DNA of 64,000 nucleotides, from NCBI GenBank assembly GCA_033980235.1, contig CM067080.1, positions 1,779,501 through 1,843,500 on the forward strand, read 5' to 3'. Every line of letters starts with the position of its first letter. The stretch's first letter is position 1. The notes under the pieces were generated by a model. The model searched no databases. It was not told the origin of the DNA and worked only from the letters and a program-made list of their open reading frames with translations. The position numbers were made by a program, and so were the translations under genes. Positions 58,426 to 64,000 of this stretch are shown piece by piece. Source of the DNA: Diadema setosum (Eukaryota; Echinodermata; Echinoidea; Diadematoida; Diadematidae).

Positions 58426-61400
58426 GTAAAGTGTAGTACCATTTCTCGAAATTACTGATGCTGACGAGTGTCACTGATAGAAGACGAGTTAATGCATTTC
58501 CTTGACTTCGAAATCCGAGAACTTGTCATTTCGGCTATTCGGATCCGAAGAAACGAAAATCGAGATATGGCATCTCGTCAATCTTTTCGGGTTTGAGTAA
58601 ACGAAAATCGGGATGTGATACCTTGTCAATCGGCTTTTCGGATCCGAGTAAACGAAAATCGAGATGCGAGATCTTGTCAATCGGCTTCTCGGGTCCGAAT
58701 AAACGAAAATCGAGGTGTGAGATTTCGTCAATCGGCTTCTTGCGTCTGAGTAAGGTCCGATTAAACAAAAATCGAGATGTGATGTCTGTCGATCGGCTTC
58801 TCTGTTCCGAGTAAACGAAAATCGAGATGTGAAATCTTGTCAATCGGCTTCGCGGGTCCGAGTAAACGAAAATCGAGATGTAAGATCTTGTCAATTGGCT
58901 TCTTGGGTCTGAGTTAACGAAAATCAAGATGTGAGACCTCATCAATCGGCTTCTTGGATCCGAGTAAAACGAAAATCTAGATGTGAGATTGTGAGATCTC
59001 GTCAATCGGCTTCTCGGGACAGAGTAAAAGGAAAATCGAGATGTGAAATCTTGTCAATCGGCTTCTCGGATCACGAGCAAAACGAAAATCTAGATGTAAG
59101 ATTGTGAGATCTCGTCAATCGGCTTCTCGGATCACGAGTAAAACGAAAATCTAGATGTAAGATTGTGAGATCTCGTCAATCGGCTTCTAAGGACAGAGTA
59201 AAACGGAAATCGAGATGTGAGATCTTGTCAATCGGCTCTTGGGATCCGAGTAAACGAAAATCGAAAAATGAGATCTCGTCAATCGACTTCTCGAGTCCGA
59301 GTAGACGGAAATTGACATGATTGAGGAGTGAGATTTCGTCATCTCGGCTTTTTCGGGTCCGAGAATGCGAGAAGGCGACAAAGAGAAATCAGAACAAAAC
59401 GATGGTTATGGCAATATCATTACAACTGTATAATCACATGCAGCAACCTTCAATTCTTGAATTAGATCGCAGATTTAAGAATCTTTGGACTGTCATGTTG
59501 TCGTTTTGATTTGATTTGATTTGGATTTATTTCCACTTAGTATAGTACACCAAATTATGAAATAAACATAACTAAGTTAAATGATTATTTCAATTATTAC
59601 TATACAATAATAATTAATTATTTGCTATTTTTTGTACAAAAATAATTGAAACAATAATACATATACTAATGATATCATTTGCAACACTTGAAGTCGAAAG
59701 AACCAAAATGGGAGAGATAATTCAAAACGTATAGCTTGTATTACTTAGTCCCCGAAAAAAAAATCAATCAATCAAATGACATCATTGGTAGGTATTAAAG
59801 TAATTTACTTTTTTACTCCTCACTAGTCACTCTCATCTACCTATCCGTTGATGATATGGATAAGAGACGAGGGATAAGGGAATCTACCAATCGTAGTTAA
59901 TGGGAAGATATTATCATAAAATGGCGTATTCATTATTGATCCCTGAATAAAACGGTGTCATCAGCACAGGCTCTGCTGTGTGTAATTTCAGCTGATATAG
60001 TCCGACCTCGATTATCTGGCCGCCTCTTACTCGGATTTTTCGTTATTCTGATGCCTTGAACCAATGAAGACAAAAAGTGATTTCAAATAAAGTTAGAACT
60101 TGTACAAACCTCACTCAATATACCTATGATACTCCTTACAGAAACAGGCTTTCAATTGAACAGTTAATTGTTAACTTTCATGACTATGACATTAAGTAGG
60201 TTACTATAAATGACACTACTGTTGCGAAGAGCATTGTGTATTTACATGAAGCTACCACTGAGTCGGCAGCCTGCTTACACGGATACATGTGTAATATATA
60301 GTTCATGTATTTTAATAATATAATGATTTATGTAGTATATAAAAATAGTATACAAACATACCAGGCCGGAAACACATTTGAGAGGTTTTGTTACCAATAA
60401 TCACATGTATTTTGTTGATGCACGTTTTTGCAATTGCTATAAATATGGTCTGCTTATTATTATATCTTTTTATTTGGTGGAATTGATAATACATTTGAAT
60501 TTGAATTTGAGTTTCAATCTGAATCACTGTTAACTTCTGTATGTATCCAACTTTAACAAAACAAAATTATGCAGTTAAGGAAAGAGTTCTTATTTTCATT
60601 CTTTTTTTTTTTCATTTTAGCTGTTCGACTGTCTTCAAATGGGGAAGGGCGAGTTGAAATATACTACTTCAAGGAATGGGGCACCGTGTGTAACACCTCA
60701 TGGGATAGTAATGTAAGCCGTTTTATTATAAGATCTATATTTTGTAATCCAATTTTAGCACTAAGAGATACTCCATTCTGTATTCTAGCTGACTATAAAA
60801 CCAAGCAAGTAAAAGAGTAAAACTTTTATAAGAAGGACGTGATAGAACTTTGCGACGTTTCTCCAAAATATATTCATAACCCCAAAAATAAAATTATACG
60901 AAACAAAAATATGTTATTATTTCATTTCCTGTTTATTAGCAAAAGCATAATCTCTTCGTAACTGAAAAAAATTAAAAGTATGACTATTTTTTTAATGCGA
61001 AATGTACATTTTGCCAATAATAGTTCTTTTAAAGGGACTATAGAAAATAGTATACACGTAAATTGGAGACTGGAGTTAAATATCGCCACATATTTGCTTG
61101 TGTACTTTTTGTCAAAGCCACAGCCTGTTGAAAAACTTTTAAAACTTCTAGAATGTCATCAATTCTACATTGCTTTCTATGAAATAATAGAATGGACCTC
61201 CATTCTGATGATCTTTATACATAATCTATGTTGGTTTTCAACATTACTGGGAAATCGGGAGAGTATCATAGTCGGGTGCAGGTATATAAATCTAGTCCCA
61301 CTAGACCGAATATAAGGATATATCATTTCTCTTCCTAACTAGTGACAAGCTGGTGATGGACATACATGCTTTGACATTAATGGGGATTTGGGAGACTTAA

Positions 61401-64000
61401 GATATGGAGTATCATTGTCGGGGAGCAGATACATTAATCCAGGTGCATTAAACTGAATGTAGGAATATGATGACTGTTTCTCTTTCTATCCAATGGCAAT
61501 ACGCTAGCAGGGAATATTTTCGATGCTTTGATTGTCAAATTGTATAAGTGACAAAAAGCAAATACAATTTGATGTCTGCATAATCGCTTTAAGCGTACAT
61601 TCGCTGACTTATGAGATCTTTAAAAAAAGAAAAAAAAAACTCGTGTGACAAACACTTACTATTATTAGTTAAGTCCAACTCAAAGTTTTGCTTGAAACGA
61701 GTCTGGACACGGTAGGCGCGTTGTGGTATTCTCGTGCGATAGTTAACAAGCCCCTATCATGCTTACCGTTTCGTTCGTGACATACTACATAGTCACTATA
61801 CAGCCGTTCAATAGTTGATAGCAGTCTTAAGCATGTTTATTCTCTCAGCTCTGTTCCCTTTGGAATAATAGGCTGCCCAAGTTGTTTGCAAGGAGCTTGG
61901 CTATACCAAGGCTGTAGCTTGGCCGGGTGCATCGGCGTACGAGGAGGGCACGGGTCGGATCTGGCTTGACAACACCGTGTGCTCGGGCACCGAGGAGTCC
62001 CTCTACAGATGCCGCAAGAGTCCGATCGGGGTGAACACCTGTGATCACGGCCAAGACGCTGGGGTGGTGTGCGATCTCAAAGGTTCAAGTATTTCACCTT
62101 TTCTCACGTAACATCTACTTTTTTTTTTTCTTCTGAAATTCATAATCGTTTTCAAGCCTTTTCCCGGTTTATCCTATTAGGTCTGTTTGCAGTTCTATAT
62201 GCCATGCACTTAACCAGTATTGAAGGAGTCTTCGATCATAATTTTTAAATCTTTATTCTTTTTCACCAAAGTAGTGGCATCGATCAAATTTACAATTTGT
62301 TTGCAAATTAAATGCTGGTGATGACAGGGGTACCCCTGAAAAAAACAAACAAACAATTGAAGCAAAGAACACACGTTGTCCCAAGGAAAGCCATTTTTCC
62401 ATCCATTCAAATAAAAGAAACAAAATACAACAATGAACACTGTAATTGTGAAGAACCCTTGACTGGAGGATATGTCCAAGCTTCCTGTTGGCTCAATTGG
62501 TATTGTACTCATTGGAAAAAAAAATAGTAACCAAACTCTTAAGTTTTGTCCGAATCACTTTACTCATGTTTTCAAGCCTGATTTGAACCAAAAATGGAGT
62601 TCTCACTTAATATAAACTTTTGCATTTACATTGTTTCTTTTCTTTTTTTTTTTTTTTTATACAGGACGACTTCTTGTTGCTGAGAGAACTGTAGAAAACA
62701 CCGATTCTCCATTCTTCATTTCCCAAGGGTCAAAGAACACCTTTGAGCCATTTGGATCGATAGAGGGCAAGGTGTATTCTGTCGACTATGACTCAATGCG
62801 AGGTTGTTTCTACGCTCTTGCAAATGTAGGAGGACCTATCAGCAAGTGCAGGATATTTCGACGCGAACTTGGAAGTGATCAGTGGATTGACTTTGCTAAT
62901 TGTTCGATCTGCAACGGTAAGAAGTCTATCTCTCCATGAATGTACACATCCACAGTGTGTGTGTGCGTGTGTGTAGGTGTGTGTTTAAGTTTAATCATAG
63001 TTTTTTAAAGAAAGTATAGTTATGCATGAAAGGTATAATAACTCCTGGGTAGAACACTGTTGTTACTTGCGTTAAAAAGTGATTTTTCTGTTTGTACAGC
63101 GGCATCATCTGCATTAATTTGAATGTCAATAACTTAATACAGATTATTGAAAAAAAAATGTGTGTGTTTGTGCGAGTTTGCGGATGTGTGTGGGAGGGGG
63201 TATGCATGTGTGTGCGTGTGCATATGTGTACGCTGTCCCGATATATGAACGTACGATGAAGGAAATGTTCCCATTTGGCTCTGGTTGTACAAGCAATGGC
63301 CATCTTAAAGGGGAAATCCATTCAAACTATAGGTTATTCTGATAAAAAAAAGAGTAAGCTCTTACAAGTTCAACAGTAAAAATTTGACTGAAATCCGATG
63401 AATAATAAGGAAGTTATGACATTTTGAAGTTTTATAAATATTTGCAAAACAGTTCTGCAGAATATTGATCAGTTAGATATATCAGGATTGAGCCTCGGGC
63501 ATATTGCGTTTGAATGAAAAACTGGAAATTCCTTAATTTAATGTACAGATTATATGGAAGTTGTGAGGGCATGACGTGCTCACTTTGCCATTTGCATATT
63601 CATATTGACCGTTCAAGAACTGTCTCCTGAAAAATTAGCGCTGTTCCATACTGAATTTTCAAATGCCCATAGGCTTTATAAGCAGGCCACCAGGTTCCCC
63701 TTACGGAACGGGTTAAATGTCATAACTTCCTTATTTTTCACCCGATTTCGATCAAAATGTTACCGTTGGACTCGTAATATTTTATTCTTTCTTATCAGAA
63801 TAAGCTATATTTGGACTTGATTTCCCCTTTAAGTCATCGTATGACTGCCAGTGGGGTTTCTCAGGCTCCAACAGAAAATTTGTTAGCGGCAGAAAATTAT
63901 CGTGTACCAATTGTGTTTGCTTCGTGTGTCCTGCGGATAAATTTCTTGAAGAGGCTGTGGTACACTGTCCCGTTGTAACACAAGATGGACATAAGAATAT
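58222..64000 (+). CDS. SRCR-domain protein with Cys-rich and propeller-like segments (partial)
   Basis: Exons with consistent phases: 58222-58425 (1-1), 60621-60712 (1-0), 61872-62082 (0-1), 62665-62916 (1-1) and probably 63865-64000 onward (1-). The second and third together encode one SRCR domain with six cysteines (group A pattern), split by a phase-0 intron just after WDSN. The next exon contains GKVYSVDYDSMRGCFYALAN, reminiscent of an LDL-receptor class B (YWTD) blade. The flanking exons are Cys-containing and unclassified. Phase 1 borders are typical of shuffled extracellular modules, so a secreted or surface receptor is likely. No signal peptide or membrane segment is in the window, and both gene ends may lie beyond what is seen. 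Unrelated in module order to the minus-strand SRCR gene at 9.7-17.5 kb. Confidence 0.7.
58500..59370. repeat. Minisatellite of about 52-60 bp, about 15 copies, intronic
   Basis: Units contain TCAATCGGCTTCTCGG, TCCGAGTAAACGAAAATC and GAGATGTGAGATCTCG. The ACGAAAATC word occurs about every 50-60 bp from 58555 to 59310. It lies in the first visible intron of the SRCR gene. Its long repetitive reading frames are not genes. Confidence 0.85.
59510..59545 (-). repeat. (AAATC)n-like LINE/SINE tail remnant
   Basis: GATTTGATTTGATTTGGATT followed by TATTTCC resembles the 3' tails of short retroelements seen elsewhere in the window. No body can be assigned. Confidence 0.3.
60000..60060. mobile_element. 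Possible pogo/Tigger-like terminal fragment
   Basis: TCCGACCTCGATTATCTGG resembles the terminal repeat of Tigger-type elements. Only one end is visible. Confidence 0.3.
60621..60712 (+). CDS. SRCR domain, first part
   Basis: VRLSSNGEGRVEIYYFKEWG and TVCNTSWDSN match the first strands of an SRCR domain. Strong acceptor (T-run, ATTTTAG) and donor GTAAGC. Confidence 0.8.
61872..62082 (+). CDS. SRCR domain, second part
   Basis: AAQVVCKELGYTKAV, RIWLDNTVCSGTEESLYRC and DHGQDAGVVCDL complete the SRCR domain started at 60621. The GC-richer coding stands out from the AT-rich introns. The acceptor (AATAATAG) lacks a strong pyrimidine tract. Confidence 0.85.
62665..62916 (+). CDS. Exon with a possible YWTD-like propeller segment
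   Basis: 84 residues, phase 1-1, after a long T-run and ATACAG. GKVYSVDYDSMRGCFYALAN fits the strand-and-turn pattern of LDL-receptor class B repeats, though the YWTD word itself is absent. Ends FANCSICN. The exon is convincing; the domain label is tentative. Confidence 0.65.
63309..63828. mobile_element. 520-bp TTAA-flanked MITE
   Basis: TTAA at 63305-63308 and 63829-63832. Ends AGGGGAAATC are exact inverted repeats, followed by similar inner arms including TTATTCTGATAA and TTATCAGAATAA. It lies in an intron of the SRCR gene, ending about 36 bp before the last exon. Confidence 0.75.
63865..64000 (+). CDS. Cys-rich exon running off the window
   Basis: After GGTTTCTCAG the frame required by phase 1 stays open to the last base, encoding LSCTNCVCFVCPADKF and VVHCPVVTQDG. 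Five or more cysteines in about 45 residues suggest an extracellular Cys-rich module. Confidence 0.5.

Noticed and set aside
58535..59005. 156-codon frame with repeated SIFVYSDPRSRL peptides
   Set aside because: Translation of the intronic minisatellite; other frames are equally repetitive.

Overview
This is invertebrate animal DNA: AT-rich, with short exons, long introns and very little coding sequence. The genes (a paraoxonase-like enzyme, several SRCR domains, an EGF and fibrinogen-type lectin domain, and a B-box/Death-domain protein) and the mobile elements (a tRNA-derived SINE, L2/CR1-like LINEs, a Helentron, many MITEs) fit an invertebrate deuterostome, most likely an echinoderm such as a sea urchin or sea star, or possibly amphioxus. 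The species cannot be fixed from the sequence alone.

Layout. 1-6100 (+): the last six exons of a paraoxonase/arylesterase-family gene; the start lies upstream of the window. 9667-17548 (-): a secreted or surface protein with SRCR, EGF and fibrinogen C-terminal domains, possibly with a further exon at 20026-20184. 31077-32138 (+): one large exon encoding B-box zinc finger, coiled coil and Death domain, with two possible small 3' exons at 33288 and 34671. 58222-64000 (+): a partial gene with a Cys-containing exon, an SRCR domain split over two exons, a segment that may be a YWTD-type beta-propeller blade, and another Cys-rich exon running off the end. About 4 kb of coding sequence is supported in 64 kb.

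The rest is dominated by mobile DNA. 42.9-48.6 kb holds two broken non-LTR retrotransposons in minus orientation. 48.9-51.4 kb is a nested pile: a G/C-run foldback, a 158-bp MITE, and a Helentron carrying about eight copies of a 155-bp repeat, inserted in an older MITE whose uninterrupted relative lies near 56.1 kb. Several DNA elements are complete enough to show both termini and target duplications: ATAC (7778-8929), TTA (20707-21419 and 52059-52833), an 8-bp GTGATAAC (24735-26441), and TTAA (10827, 15580, 37981, 54752, 63309). A recurring pattern is an element of 0.4-2 kb whose interior is saturated, in both orientations, with its own private 5-6-bp CpG-containing word.

The genes are not an operon and share no pathway that can be shown. 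SRCR, fibrinogen-type and Death-domain proteins are families greatly expanded in echinoderm and amphioxus immune repertoires, so the window looks like part of a fast-evolving innate recognition and signalling neighbourhood with heavy transposon load. The most notable gene-level points are loss of the catalytic histidine pair in the paraoxonase-like protein, the SRCR-EGF-fibrinogen combination, and the B-box-Death fusion without a RING finger.
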